Positions 47,015-60,468 of a stretch of 64,000 nucleotides of DNA are shown here, in pieces (position 1 is the first letter of the stretch; every line of letters starts with the position of its first letter). The notes beneath the pieces are model-generated. The model saw only the letters and a program-made list of their open reading frames with translations, was not told the origin of the DNA and ran no database searches. The stretch covers positions 33,348,166 to 33,412,165 of the forward strand of contig CAIIXF020000011.1 of NCBI GenBank assembly GCA_903813345.2. The letters are read 5' to 3'. The translations under genes and the position numbers were made by a program. This DNA comes from Owenia fusiformis. Lineage: Eukaryota > Annelida > Polychaeta > Sabellida > Oweniidae.

Positions 47015-50000
47015 GTGAGTTCTTACGTCTTTATTGAGGTTTGGCTCATTTTTTCAAAAGGCCCATTTCCTATGTGCCTTGTAGACCAGTAGCTTGCCAT
47101 AGATGTGATTCAATCTGAATTAGGTCCCTGCCCTATTTACTATGTGAAATCACTGTTTATTTATCGTTTCATGTTTCATATTCACGGTCACTAGGTGTCT
47201 AAAGTAAACTGGTAATTGCAATACAAATGAAAATTGTAACTTGAATATGTGTGTGAAAGTCTGTGAATCAGTCCGTTGTTCAAACGAAAGTTGTGTAAAA
47301 CTGGCCAATAGGACCACATCGAGACGAAGTAAATTGGATAATCGGTATTATGTAGTACCTGAATAGCCAATAAATCCCATTCATAATTCGAAAATAGCCC
47401 TCAATTAATAGAAGCTTGGATGCAAGTTGTTAAGAAAACATATGTTTAAGGGTTTGAGGTACTGCCTTGTTATATAATATTCAATTTAAGAGGTTAATCA
47501 CAATATTAAGAACTCTTTAAATTTGGGAAATTCATACTTATTGGCTGAACAAAATTGTAAAAAGGGGAGGGGTGTTTGGCCTTCAGGGGAATTGATGCAT
47601 AATGGGTGTATCCAAGCAGTCATACAATTTTCAAATTTCTTTACCAGTGTGTGGATTTGTTTCTCACACAGTACCATCAATGGTGATATGTCTGTCATGG
47701 TCAGTGTCGAGTTTGTCATCTATGATGCTCTCTACAATTTAATCTGCCCATGAATTAGCAGTTGTATCTTTAGATGGTAGACTATTCACCCATTTGCTCT
47801 TCTTTCATGGCTTGATTTCAGTTTTCTTTTCTTTCTTGGGTTATTTTACTTTTATTTCAATGAATTTTTGTTTCATGGCTACTGTATTGCATATTCTGTT
47901 GTTTCATTGCCATACATCAAATTTGGACACTCCCCCTTCTATTCAATTTCATCTCTTTGTTGAGGTTATGTGTGTTGGAGGTAGATTCACTAGAGCTTGA
48001 AGCATGACTAACCTTTCACATACATGTACTTAATACAATAAAAGTACATTTTATAGGGGCCATACCTTTCATTCATAGAGTTGAGACCCCTGGAAAGGGT
48101 GTATCATGGTGATATAGAACATATATGTATCACTTCAATATATTACGTCAGCATTGTCTGCCACATTAATTGTAGAACAATTATTGTATAGCAATGATAG
48201 ACACTCAGACTATAGGCAGAAAAAGGTTAAAAATATAACTTCTTGAAGGGTATTAACTAAATCCTATTTGGTCCTGATTTGACCCATTCACAATATGGTC
48301 CAAAAACAGTGGTATTTTGGGGTTTCTCGCTAGAATCCATATGACAGGGCCCATATGTATACAAACCTGGCCCTGAAATTAGATTTTTCTCACTCAATTA
48401 CATTTGAGAGTAAGGTATTAGCCACGGTCAAATGAAAAAGGAAGTTTAACTTAACATTTAACGTTTAGTTGATTCATTCATTGTCAATGCTAATACTGCA
48501 ACCCAACATTAGAAAAAGATTACCATAGACTTTATGTATACATGGCATATAAACATGTACATGCATAATCGCGAGTAATATTTTGGCATCAGATCCCATG
48601 TCTCGCTTAGAAACGTGTATAATGTGGCGTTGTATTTTGAAGTAAACTGGTAATCGGAAAGCATCAACACAGGTTTTTGGTTGGGATATATACTGGTTCT
48701 GTAATTTATGATATCAGAAAGCATGTGACCTATATATTGGTAGATTGATACCCTAAAGGATAAATACATTCAACATACCTGACCCCCGGAAAAGCCACCG
48801 CAGAGGTCAAATCTTGATGAAGTGCCGTTAAACTTAATGAGAAGAGAATGGACACACAAAGAAAGTTATAAAGACATTACTGCTATGGAACGGAGACTCA
48901 CAGGACAAAACGATCAAAGAATAATCTTGTAATGGATACATAATCGGCAAAATATTGAGTCACAACAGTTGTAAAGATTTAAATCATTGCTTGCCAACAA
49001 ATGTACAGGATTAATATAAACAATTGTTTCCTGATTTGTATTTCAAACTGAGGAATTTTAGAATAAACCAACAGGTAAAAGTACACACAAAATCAGAAGA
49101 AGAGTTTGGTGGAAGGAGTTGAAGATAAGGCCTACATTTGAAGGATAAACCCACAGACGTCAGTAATTGGGACAGCCAAGTATATCATGTCATATCAAAA
49201 CTAGATAAATATCAAACAAAATGTCAAAAGATTGTTATTAGGTATGTAATAAGAACTAATAAAAACAATACAAGGTAATAAGAAGTTATAATACCATAGC
49301 AACAATCACAAGATGCCATTCTGATCACAATTTTGGAATCATTAAGTTTGTGATTGTTTTCTTTCTAATTAACAATTTGACCAAAGTTAGCCACTAATTA
49401 CCAGACTTTATATGTGTGTACATTTGTGTATTAAGTTCAAATTGTCCTTCAGTTTGGATGCCAGTCCATAAGTGGATTAACATAAAACAAACATTAGCCC
49501 ACTTGTCAGCTAGTATATGTCATTATTAACTTTGGGGTTTAAAATATGAATAGTGAAAAATATACATTATAATCCAAAGCTGAGGACGGAGTTTGTTTCT
49601 AACAAGTATTGATGAAAAATTTCACAGTCGGAAAAAATTAAAGGACAGATGATCAAGGAATTATAATTGTATGAAAAGGTAACGTCTGTTTTTGACTACA
49701 TTATTAAATGTCAATTTAATAATCCAAATGATCATAATAATGAAGGAAGAATATTGGAAATTCTAGTTGAAATCAGTGTTTGGACTAAAAAAAAAGTTGT
49801 TGGACATTTTAGAAATTTGCAGCGTATGACTATATAATTATATTGTGCTCATCCCGGATGATGACATTGAAACTGGACACTTTAATTGTTTTTTCTCGCT
49901 TCTGTCCTGAGGCTTGTACTGTAAATTGCTAGCAAGTTAAACTCACTGTTGAAAATTGTGAATCAACTGAGAAGCATTACATCCAAATGACTGAAATGCT

Positions 50001-50741
50001 CAGTCAGATAGAGCCTTGGAAATTATACACTGGCTTTATTAGGCCACTTTAACTGAATGACTGAGTGGTTTTTGATGTACAGTAAAAATTGATTCATCTG
50101 AATGTCTTTTTATGAATCAAACTGAATGCTTAAGTGTTGAGATTTATGAATGGACTTTGCCTACTCTACTAGCACTAAAGATCTACAAGTGTTGAAATTT
50201 TATAGATTCTAACAGAGGAGAAGTTAAACAAACTCTCGATTTGTTTGTAGAATTACTTCACAGGATAAAGCTGTGTTTGGACATTCAACACTGAAATCTC
50301 AAAGCAGAAAACCCCAGCCTTTTAGACAATATTTCCAGTAGATTACACCAGGAGCTAAAGTTCTAACTGGACAGTAACGTAACCCAAGACAGCCTTGTAG
50401 TTAGAATTTTAACTGGACAGTAATAAAACAGCCTACAGGCCAACAGTGTTTTTATTTATTAACATAAACATCCTGAGAATCTGGAAGTAACAGGTGAACA
50501 CATGGATCACAGTACGAGTACTATCATATCTAATGTTGGAGATTTAATATAAGTACATACATGAGGGTTGGATGTTAAACATAGTATAGTGTGTGGATGT
50601 TAAATATATACACATTCTCTATATGTCAAATCCTGGTTTGGATTTAACACTATATTGCTGATATAAAGCAGCAACTGGGATGGATTAACTCAGTTAAATA
50701 TTTAGGAAATATGAATAGGATAGAGCACTAAATATTCCAAG
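47015..50741 (+). other. intron, nothing else recognised
   Basis: AT-rich intron. Overlapping open frames near 47500-47750 on both strands have no splice sites or recognisable domain and are not annotated. Confidence 0.5.
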
Positions 50742-50882
50742 ATGAATCCTGTTACAGCGTGGATTCCGCAACAGTTTGATCGGCAAAGTACGATAATCAT
50801 CGATGATGGCACAACTTGGATCCCAGATTGTGTTGGTACTGGGCACGTCATTGGATACAGTTGTGTTTTTGTACAGTCCTGT
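50742..50882 (+). CDS. ARHGAP20: probable alternative first exon (MNPVTAWIPQQF...)
   Basis: An ATG at 50742 opens 47 codons that end exactly at a strong GTAAGT donor in phase 0. That is the phase of the PH exon at 52741. The peptide includes FDRQSTIIIDDGTTWIPDC, whose STIIIDD part resembles the first PH strand ('tLlIDG') that precedes the QTQER strand in ARHGAP20 proteins. Base composition is less AT-rich than the flanks. It would give an isoform lacking the DH part but keeping PH, RA and RhoGAP. No upstream acceptor is seen, as expected of a first exon. The promoter is not identified. Confidence 0.55.
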
Positions 50883-52740
50883 GTAAGTAAAACTGAGGGG
50901 GGTACAGATTGAGATGGGCTGGGGGTAGAGTCTAGAAATTTAAGATACCATTTTTCATTCCTGGTGGTTTGTTTCTCTGATTATAAGTCATGGCACATGT
51001 ACCCTCAAATTATCCCATGGCTCAGAGCATCGTAATTATATTTGAACTTCTTGAAAAGGGTACCCTAAAATGTGAATAGTGTTATAAATACAGGTACTAT
51101 TATGATCACCTCTTAACTACTGCAGTGTGATATACACATACAGTAGTAATAATAATGAAGATAAGGTCATAATTAATATAATTGTACCATTAACATTTTA
51201 CATATTAAGCTGTATATTTGGATATGAGGTAACATTTCCTAGTTATCAGCATTATGCCCTCTTTTGGTTTTACCATGAAAAGTAAAGTTGCAGCGAGAAC
51301 TTTAAGTAGGTCCAAATAAGGACCTTTTTGAAAAAAGTGTGCTATGGAAAATAGGTTCAAATTTTCATAAAGCATGTCCCTTTTCAAAGAAAAATTTGGA
51401 TTTTCGAAAACAAAGAAATCAGACCACCCTTGTTAATTGTCTTATCTGTTGCATGGACAGGTAGTGATAGGTCAGGTCTCTCCTCTTTGGGAGTAGTAGG
51501 AGTGGATGCATTCGGATTAGTCTCATCATGGTCAAGAATAGAAGCCATGAGTGTCTGGTTAATCAAGACTGTCATAATATTGATGTAGATTAGTGTCACT
51601 TGGATGCTCAGATAGATTGCATGTGTTGGCTATAAGCTCATTTTGTGACATACAACAGTTGACTCTGTTATCACTCAACTGTGATATACAGCTCATTATT
51701 ACTACTCTCCTGTTTAGTATTTTTGTAAAGGTCATTTTCCATGATCACATTTTGAATCATATTGTCACGTTTTTCAGTTTATCTGGAACATTTGGGAGCA
51801 AACCTAGCATTGCATTGAAGGTTATTTCCTGATGTCTCTAACCCATCTTGGCTGGTATCAGGTTCAACTCCAGTGGTACTGCTGGCTGACTATCAACCTA
51901 TCTCCCATATATTACACAACTTTTATCTGGTAACCATGACAACTCAAGATATTGTATCCATCTTCCATGTCTTATCAGTATCTTTAGATTGCATTTGAAG
52001 TTTGCTATTTTTCACATGAGATTTTGGGCATCATTAGGATTTGAATGATGTAAGCAAGATGAAGATGGCATTTCATCATTTATGTTGCACAATCAGACAG
52101 GCATTTGTCATTGTGGTAAGCTACACCTTCTCCATCTCTGCCCCTCTGGATAAGATTCACAGTGAGAGATGGGCAGAATGAACATTTGTTTGATTTTATT
52201 TGTCATGATATGAATAAATGTTTAAGTTTGTGTTTTCCATGAATGGTCAAGTGAAATAATTACTAGTTTACTGTATGTATGTGTGTTTGTTTGTTTATGT
52301 ATATTTGTTTGTTTGTTTGTTGTATTATTTTTCATGTTTGTCAGAATAGACTCTTTGACTGGCGCTAGATTGTTATTATTTGTTTGAATGAAATCAACTG
52401 TAATTAGTTGTTTGGTTCCCAAACAAAAGTATATAATCAAGTGTTTATTTTTGCGTTTAATTGATTAATTAATAACATATGCAAAGTAACAACTTTGGGA
52501 GCATACAAATACAAATAAGCAAAATCCTATAATTGGAGGCTCTATTTGTTTACTAATCTCATAGAAATACAGTCTCCCGGGAACATTTTCAACAGATGAA
52601 GTTAGGGACCTTGTCCTAGAAGGGGTGACATACTTTTAAATTGACCATCTAACCTCAAATAAGACATCCTTAACTTCACCTGCGACCAATCTAATTGATT
52701 AATTGCACAATGATTAACATTATTATTTTTGTAATTTCAG

Positions 52741-52805
52741 GGTCTGCAGACGCAGGAACGCTACCTCTTTCTTTTCAATGACCTGCTACTTATCGCAAAA
52801 CAAAA
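52741..52805 (+). CDS. ARHGAP20: PH-domain exon (GLQTQERYLFLFNDLL)
   Basis: 65 bases between acceptor gtaatttcag and donor GTAAGT, phase 0 to 2. GLQTQERYLFLFNDLLLIAK is the central strand pair of a PH domain and is strongly characteristic of ARHGAP20. The PH domain helps bring the protein to membranes. Confidence 0.94.
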
Positions 52806-55800
52806 GTAAGTCCATTTTTATATATATGTGGGGTAATCCAAGTTCATTGTTAAAAAGAAGAAGATAGACGTCTGGCTAGGAAAGCAGAAAGACTTGGAGC
52901 ATTACACTATGATATTAACATGTAGGTCTTTGAGAGAAAAAATCCATGTTAAATATGAAAATTTAATTAACAGATATAAGTGTTCTGCAGGGGGAGGGGG
53001 AGGGGAACATGGGATGAGTTATTGTTTGCAATAGGAGTTGACCTTAGATCTAGTACTTTGTCACCTGTCATGTATAATTATATATTTAAAATATACAAGT
53101 CAATATACAGTTTGTACATGTTAGCAGGGACTAATTACACCTGGGGACTAATTACACTGTTGATGATGCTAAAGCATAGTGATAATGGAGTGTTTGGCAA
53201 TTATACCAATTACAATATGTTAACTTTTACTGCTCATTGCTCATCCATATTCATAAAGCATAGTTGTTGTACCCTGAAGTCAAAAGTCATGTTGCACTGG
53301 GTCATTCCAATCATTTTTTATCTAGTCGTACTGTGAGTTGTAATATTGAAATGATGGCCAGTTTTCATGGTAATTTTGATTGAATTCTGTATTTTTTGAT
53401 TTCTTCATGATTATTGATTACCTTGTATTTTTCCATAGAAAAATGTTGACTTGGTCATTATTGGCGATTTTTGTACCAGTTGCATTAGATTTTATATGTC
53501 TGGAAAATATTATATGATTCAGTTTAATATTTGGTTTCTGGGATTTGTTTCAAATAGTGAACTAACAGGAAATGTTAAAAATGTACAAATTCACTATTGG
53601 TCAGTAATCCAATGTCAAGGTCAATGGTAGTATTAGGAATAAGTTGCTTTCAATTTTGAACTGGTCAAACATTGCGAGTGTATACAACATTTATTGTATA
53701 CACACTCGTTTCACAAGTTCACACATTTCTTTCTATTCTTATAGCCTCTTGTTGATTTTTGATCATGTTCTTCAAACACATCGTTTATGACGTATCTCAT
53801 GAAATGCCCCAATTCTCACAATTTGTGAATTGATCACTATAAGATATACAGTATCAGGTTTCTTTCGAGGGTATACAATTGCAAATGCAGTATATGAACT
53901 TATTTTGTATTTGGTGTATGAGTTTGTATATTTGGTAGTCTCAACCTGATGCAATAGTTTCACCTTAGAATATAGAACAGACACGCAAACGTCTTTGAGT
54001 CTATTGTCCAGCCGAGCCAAAATAATTCAGATTTGTTATGATTTTCATGTACGTGTTGTATTATTTTTTCAAACAGTGATTTAACCAGGGGTTTCTTGCG
54101 ATTTAATTGTTTTGCTCAATGTCCTTTTTAGGGGACTATATACAATTTGTAGACTAAAACATGTCTTTTTCCTATTGTTACTCAACCATTCCTCTTTATT
54201 TGGTGTACAATAAAATATGAATCTTAGAGATAATTTGTTGGTGAGGGTTAAAAAATATATATCCTAGTGAAATTGTTCTTTTAGACCAAAAAGCGATCAT
54301 ACAAACAAATGGATCATGTCTTTCACAAAAAGAAAACTCCAAATAATTGAAACATTTGCATATAAATATTTATCAGCCCTATATCTGCAAAAGTAACATT
54401 TAGGGACAAGATGGAGTGTTTTACATGGGATCATATAAATTACATTTTGATACACTTTCTCCATTGTGCAAACATTGTGTTTGAACTGGGATATTGATAC
54501 ACATCTTTGTGAATTTTGAACTGTCCTTACTTCATGTCAATATTTTGGAGTGATAAGTTGTAAAGATCGTGAAAAGGGGGCTCACTATATACAGAAGCAG
54601 TTGATCAGTCAGTTTCCTACTGCACGAAAATAAAAAGCTTGGTCATTTAAAAGTGAGTGTACACCATTAAGTGCAAAAGTTGAGTGATCAAATTTTAGAA
54701 ATTATCTCAATATTGCAGCGAGAAAATATGTAAAAGGTGAAATGGATATACATGTATGTAACGTAACATTCTTCCTTGGACTTAGACAGGAATTCTGATT
54801 TCTCCAATTTTGGATTTAAACCAACTCTAATCCAGTTGAACAGGGGGAATTCTTGGATGAGCGATAATTGAAATATGAAATGCACCTGTAGACTATCATT
54901 CATATCTGAGGTAATTTTAGCACAGATTTGGGCAATTTAGGCCTTTTGGTTTACAACACAGCAGAGTGTCTCACATATTGTCTTGTACATTTAAGTTAAA
55001 GGAATATCATCCCCTAATATAATATCATTATTCTACTCATTATAGCACAGATAAAGGTATGATATTCTCGAAATTAACTCATTTTATTATCTCAGATTAT
55101 AACTCCAATAAAGTCTATAATAGTATGATGAAGACATAAAAATGTAAACACTTTTGCATTATGATCCCCAAGACATGAGGTATTGGTTACTTACGATAAA
55201 CTACCATCTTAGAACTGTTAACGTACCTTGGTATCGTTAGCAGGCTTTGATCTACATGTAATCTAAGTGTAATTAAGATAATATAAACAAAACAGACTTC
55301 TGATAATAATGACCAACAGATTTGATTGATTTAGAAAACCTGTGTTGAAATATCAAATTCTGATGGATTACATCTTGCCAAGGTATGCTAAAGGAAGGTA
55401 GAGAAGGTTATTTAATTATTATGGATGAATGTATAACTTACTTGGATTTATGAAATTCACTTGGGAAATAAGTTTTTAAAGATTTAGGTATGTTTTAATA
55501 TTTTATTAAGTCATTTAAGTATAGGAACTGATAGATAAAACATATATTTAAGGCTTTGTTAAAACTGTTTTCATGGTATATGTTTTTATAATACATATAC
55601 ACTGTTAAAATGTCTTTTTTTTATATCATTGGCATTTAGACTATTTATTTTGCATATAATTCTAAAAACTTGCCAACTTATTGCAAAATAATATCTATAT
55701 TTGGAAAGAATAACAACCCCTCTGGTTGATGTGTTATATGAATTTGGATATTTGTCCTTTTTAAACCCTCTACTCAGTAGGGGTATATTTTTTATTCATG

Positions 55801-57856
55801 CTTTCTTTTAATATATTAAGTTCAAGGTCTTGGCTTATTGTTTCACAACCATGGCATATAAAATCGAACCATTGCTATTCAAATCATTTTTGAATATTTT
55901 CTTTATTATTTTGTTCATATAATGCCACTTACATGGGGATGCTTGTAACACCAATATTTTGCCAATTATGGGCTGTATGAAAGTTAATTCAATCATAGAA
56001 TTATTATATTTTATTGAAAAACTGCAAAACATAAAAAATGGCAGATTTGAATTGAGCAAAATTTAACATATACAATTATAAATTGTAAAAAAGTTTATTT
56101 TATCGACTATTTAGCCGAATTATCATCACCTTAACAAAGTAAAACTTAAGGTAATCATTTGTGGGTCAATTATTCTTAAGAATCTAGCAAATAATTAAGA
56201 AATAAACAAGGGTGAGCATTCATAAAATAGGAACAGCATCACAAATATGACATATGGTACGGCAAAAAATAAGGACCTGTGAGAAAATAAGATGAATACT
56301 TTATTTGAACCAGTATGTTCTATCTAAACAGGTAAGTATATTTAAGCTTCATGTAAAATTCTGTCCAAATAGGCAAGCTTTATTAGATAAACTTAAATTT
56401 ACAATAAAAAAAGTTCTTGATGTGGCATTTTATAACTACAGGACAAGTGGCTCCCTCTCAGGAACAATTTATCAGCGAGAAGTTGTTCCGTTTAATTTGG
56501 AGCCTTGTCCCAATGTTTATCTGTTTACCGAGACCTGAATTATGTCAATCTACATTTATCTCATTAATTAAGGTACGCAGCAGGTAGCTTTGAATTACAA
56601 ATGAAAGTTTGAATCGCACATGTGTTAGAACTTCTTAAGATTATGCAAGTAAATAAAGATATGTATCAATTAGGAGAATAAGAGGATGAGAACACGTTGT
56701 CCTAAGGATTTAATTAGACCTTAAATACAATAGACACATTAGTTTATCATTGTACAATCCACTTACAGAGGTTCAAACAAGGTAAAGTTATAAAGCAATA
56801 CCTACAACAAAGACCGCAATGAAATAATAAAGGTGTGGAAAATGCCGAAATCGAAGCTTTACATATGCGTAATAGAAATATTATTTGTCAGAAATGTATT
56901 TATTTTGGTTTGTTGCCTAAAAGTAGTATACAAGTCTGTGTTTCAAATACCTGAGGTAAAATTCTTGAAGTTGATGAAAACAAAGGATTATGGGTATTTG
57001 ACCGTGAAATATCCATTAAAATTATATCAATTCGTCTTGGTTTCTTAAAGTTCAAAGAAATTGGGTTGACGAGTTATATAATTTGGTTTCGGGCAAGTTT
57101 CTAATCTTTATGTTTTCGTCAATTTAAGTTTTAAAAGTCATAATTTTGGTTATTGGATATACCAGACTGGGAATCAGTAGACAACAACATTTCAAAAAGT
57201 ATAATACTTAATTGTAATACTGTAATTTCAATTGATTATAATGAATAACTAATTGGGATGTCTAGCCATATAATGATGATGATGTCATCTGTACGTCATT
57301 GTTATAACCTTATAAAAAGATACTTCATTTTTTGATCAGTTTTCATATTTTATCAATGAAATACAAAAAATAAAAATGTGAAATGTATGGTTCAGTACCA
57401 AAGAAATGTATATAGTGATCATATTAGTCTATAGTAATGTTCCTACAGAAGCTCATGCAGTTGAACTTTTTCTGAACTGTATGTAAGAGACATCGAATCA
57501 AAACATAAAACCACAATGTGATCATCTAACAAACATGCCTTGGTGCCAAACATATTTGAATATCTAAAACGCAGTGGCAAGACTAGGACATAACTTTGGT
57601 CAAAAAGTTGTGATGTTGCATATTCCAAACTGATTAAAACAATCATTCGAGTGAATTAATGCCTATGTAATTTACTGATGCATTTTACTAAATGAAGTCA
57701 CTATGTTTTGACTGCTTCGTTTGTTACAGAAAATCCAAACGATTCCTGGTATTTCTCGATAATTAGGAACATTAATTTAAAGAATTTCTCCTGAATTTGG
57801 TGATATAAAGAGAGGAGAGAATGTTTTATTTCATATTGGTGTTGTTGTGTTTGCAG
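52806..57856 (+). other. intron, nothing else recognised
   Basis: A 5-kb AT-rich intron with no convincing exon, RNA gene or element. Short frames in it lack splice context. Confidence 0.5.
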
Positions 57857-58048
57857 ATCCAGTACAGCGTTTAAACTAAAACATAGGATTCGAGTACGTG
57901 AAATGTGGACAGCGTCTTGCCTTGACGAAGTTTGCGAATCCCACAAGACACATGATAAGTCCTTTGTGATTGGCTGGCCAACAACAAACGTCGTGGCGAC
58001 ATTCTCGACACCAGAGCTCAAAGAAACCTGGGAAAATAAACTTAAACA
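57857..58048 (+). CDS. ARHGAP20: PH-domain exon with the MWTASCLDEVCE signature
   Basis: 192 bases, acceptor tgttgtgtttgcag, donor GTACGT, phase 2 to 2. It encodes STAFKLKHRIRVREMWTASC, then KSFVIGWPTTNVVATFSTPE and the C-terminal PH helix ELKETWENKLKQ. MWTASC.DEV and SFV.GWPT.N.VATFS are family hallmarks of ARHGAP20. This is the strongest single identification of the host gene. Confidence 0.96.
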
Positions 58049-59202
58049 GTACGTTTTTTATGTATATTTATTGATAAGTTTGTATCTCCAACAATAAGCT
58101 AGAAATCCAATAAAAAAAATTTAGCTTTTCGAAAAATATTGAACATCAATGCTGCATTTTTTCAAGAAACTACTGAAATCCAACTTCTTTTAAGGTATAC
58201 AGTTAGGTGATATTTGGTCCTGACTGCTGAATGTTGACTAATATGTCATTATATTTCTCCAACCTTAACACCTGTTTCAACACAACACTCACTTTTAATA
58301 ATTAAGTCACATCAATCAGAACAATTATTCATATTTTGACGGAAAGAAGTCAATTGTGTACATCTGATTTACGGTCATTTTGTTATCCTGGTCAATAATA
58401 ATATAGGTCAAGAGGGAGACCCGGGTCATTCCTTATGTTCAATTTGATAGATCCGTCATGAAAAACTATAAATAACCAATATTTATAGATATCAAATACT
58501 TGAATGTTTAATGCATTTTTACGGACTATGAAAACTTGAGGGTAATCCAGTATAAAACAAGCAAACTTCAGCAGCTTAAATACCACTTATCGAATCAAAA
58601 TTAAAACTTTGTGTATTTTTTACTTGACTTCTGTTTTATAATTCTGCCCCTTGGTGCAGGTAAATAATGTTGAAGGATTTGCATGCCAAAGTGAGTGCAA
58701 ATATGAATATGAACAACCGAATCAGTTCAAATGAAATTCAACTCAAAGTACCCATGAAGAAGAAATTATTGACAACAAATTTGTTTTTAACTCAAAAAGT
58801 CCTGCTTTCTTTCGATGAGGATCTTATCTGGAACGATTGAGCATTCTCATTGGTTTGCAAAAAAATTGCCACCAGAGACGTTATTTTATATTATCTTAAT
58901 ACTAAATGCTGATTAATGGTAAGTTTCATTTTGAAGTTTGATTTTCCAATTTATTTATTTGATGATGATTGTGTTCGTATAATTGGAAGAAATAAAATCA
59001 TGAAACTTTTTCATTATTTATGAATTTTATCAAGCTATAGTGATGTGTAGCCCAAAATGTGAAGACACCAAAAGTGAAAGTAAATGTTCATCAGCATGTA
59101 GTCTGTAACTGATACTTATCTTGTTATCAGTCTATGTCTGAGATTAGAGTAAAATGGCCATTTTGTTCTCTCCATAAAAGTAAACATATACAATGTGTAG
59201 AG
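58049..59202 (+). other. intron, nothing recognised
   Basis: AT-rich intron sequence without further exons or recognisable repeats. Confidence 0.5.
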
Positions 59203-59534
59203 CAGGGGCGGATCCAGGAACCAACAAGGGGGGGGGCCCAAATTTCAGGTCAGAGAAAAAAACGTCCGCGCTTGCGCGAAAAAAAATTTTGGGCCCCTAA
59301 AATCCAAAAGTGGGCCCAAATGTTGAAATTTTGAGGCCCATTTTCTTCAAAATTCGGCCTGAAATTAACAAATAAGGCCTTAAAAGGCCCAGTAATGACC
59401 AAAAAGGCCCACTTTTTGGGGCCTGAAGGCCTTGTTTGGCCCAAAAATTTTTTTTGGGCCCAATTTTTTTTTTCTGGGCCCACCCAAGGGGGGGGGGCCC
59501 GGGCCCCTGGGCCCCCCCCCCTAATCCGCCAGTG
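59203..59534. mobile_element. hAT-like MITE
   Basis: It starts CAGGGGCGGATCC and ends near CTAATCCGCCA, with the 8-bp direct repeat GTGTAGAG at 59195-59202 and 59532-59539 around it. An 8-bp duplication and CAGGGGCGGATC ends are typical of small hAT derivatives in invertebrates. The interior is full of gggcccaaa and long G or C runs and has no gene. The exact right end is uncertain by three bases, because the duplication overlaps the terminal GTG. Confidence 0.75.
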
Positions 59535-59539
59535 TAGAG

Positions 59540-60383
59540 GACCAACTTATGAATGAAATCAACATTTGGGATGTCTAAAGTCAATGTCTGTTTCATATAC
59601 ATATTTGTTGTTTTCCAGATTTAACAATTTTGTACATGCATTATACATTTTTGTTTGATTGTTGTAAGTGGTCCAAGATTTATTACAGTCAAAAGTTCAA
59701 TGAGAAAATACAAACAAGAAATTCATTTTTCATTGACTAGCTAGTATGTTATTGTTATCTTTAGGATGCACCTCAGTTTAACAGTGCCAGTGATAAAGAT
59801 AATAAAAAGTGATAATGGCGTAAATAATGCTTCTTTCGGGTCAAATATGTTAGCATCATTTATCAACAGTTTAGATTATTTTCCTTCATAGATTCTAAAC
59901 TGTTAGAAATTATGACACCACACAGATAAATGCAAAATGTCTGTATAATTGTATAATATGAGCTCATACATTTCTTATGTATTTATACGTATATTTCCTG
60001 GATGATATTTTACTGTCGCAGCATTGACATATGTGTCACGACAAACTCATTATTTTACTGAGGAATTTTTTGATGATATGAATTAGAGAATATTTTTATG
60101 TACCCCTTCACAATATAGTACACATTTGTAATATGAGTCAGCGCTTATTTTTAAATACTGTGCAAAAATACTATGTAAAAAGTTTCCCAGTTATAATTTT
60201 TTAATTGATGCATACATATTATTTCATATTGACATTTTGTACATAATTGTATCTAGAAATGAATTTTGTTTTCTGTAAGTCAAGCCACTGAGAAAAGACT
60301 GAATCTAAACCCAGCTTTGGACAAGTGAACTGAGACCTTGTGAAGCTGTATACTGTCATTGACATGAATATTTGTGTTTACAG
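59540..60383 (+). other. intron, nothing recognised
   Basis: AT-rich sequence up to the acceptor tgtgtttacag at 60383. Confidence 0.5.
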
Positions 60384-60468
60384 ACAAATTGCTGATGAGA
60401 AGGCAAAAGAGGAACCAAAGACCATCACACTGAAGGTGCTCAATAAAGATATGGACACGTTCCCCTCG
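60384..60468 (+). CDS. ARHGAP20: start of the Ras-associating (RA) domain
   Basis: 85 bases, acceptor tgtgtttacag, donor GTAAGT, phase 2 to 0. It encodes QIADEKAKEEPKTITLKVLN and ends KDMDTFPS. In ARHGAP20 the PH domain is followed at once by a 'kdyPKsI.LKif.kD' strand that opens the RA domain, which in vertebrates binds Rap1. The rest of the RA domain and the RhoGAP domain are expected beyond the window. Confidence 0.9.

Noticed and set aside
47498-47753. Overlapping frames on both strands
   Set aside because: Neither has splice sites or a recognised family, and both cannot be real.
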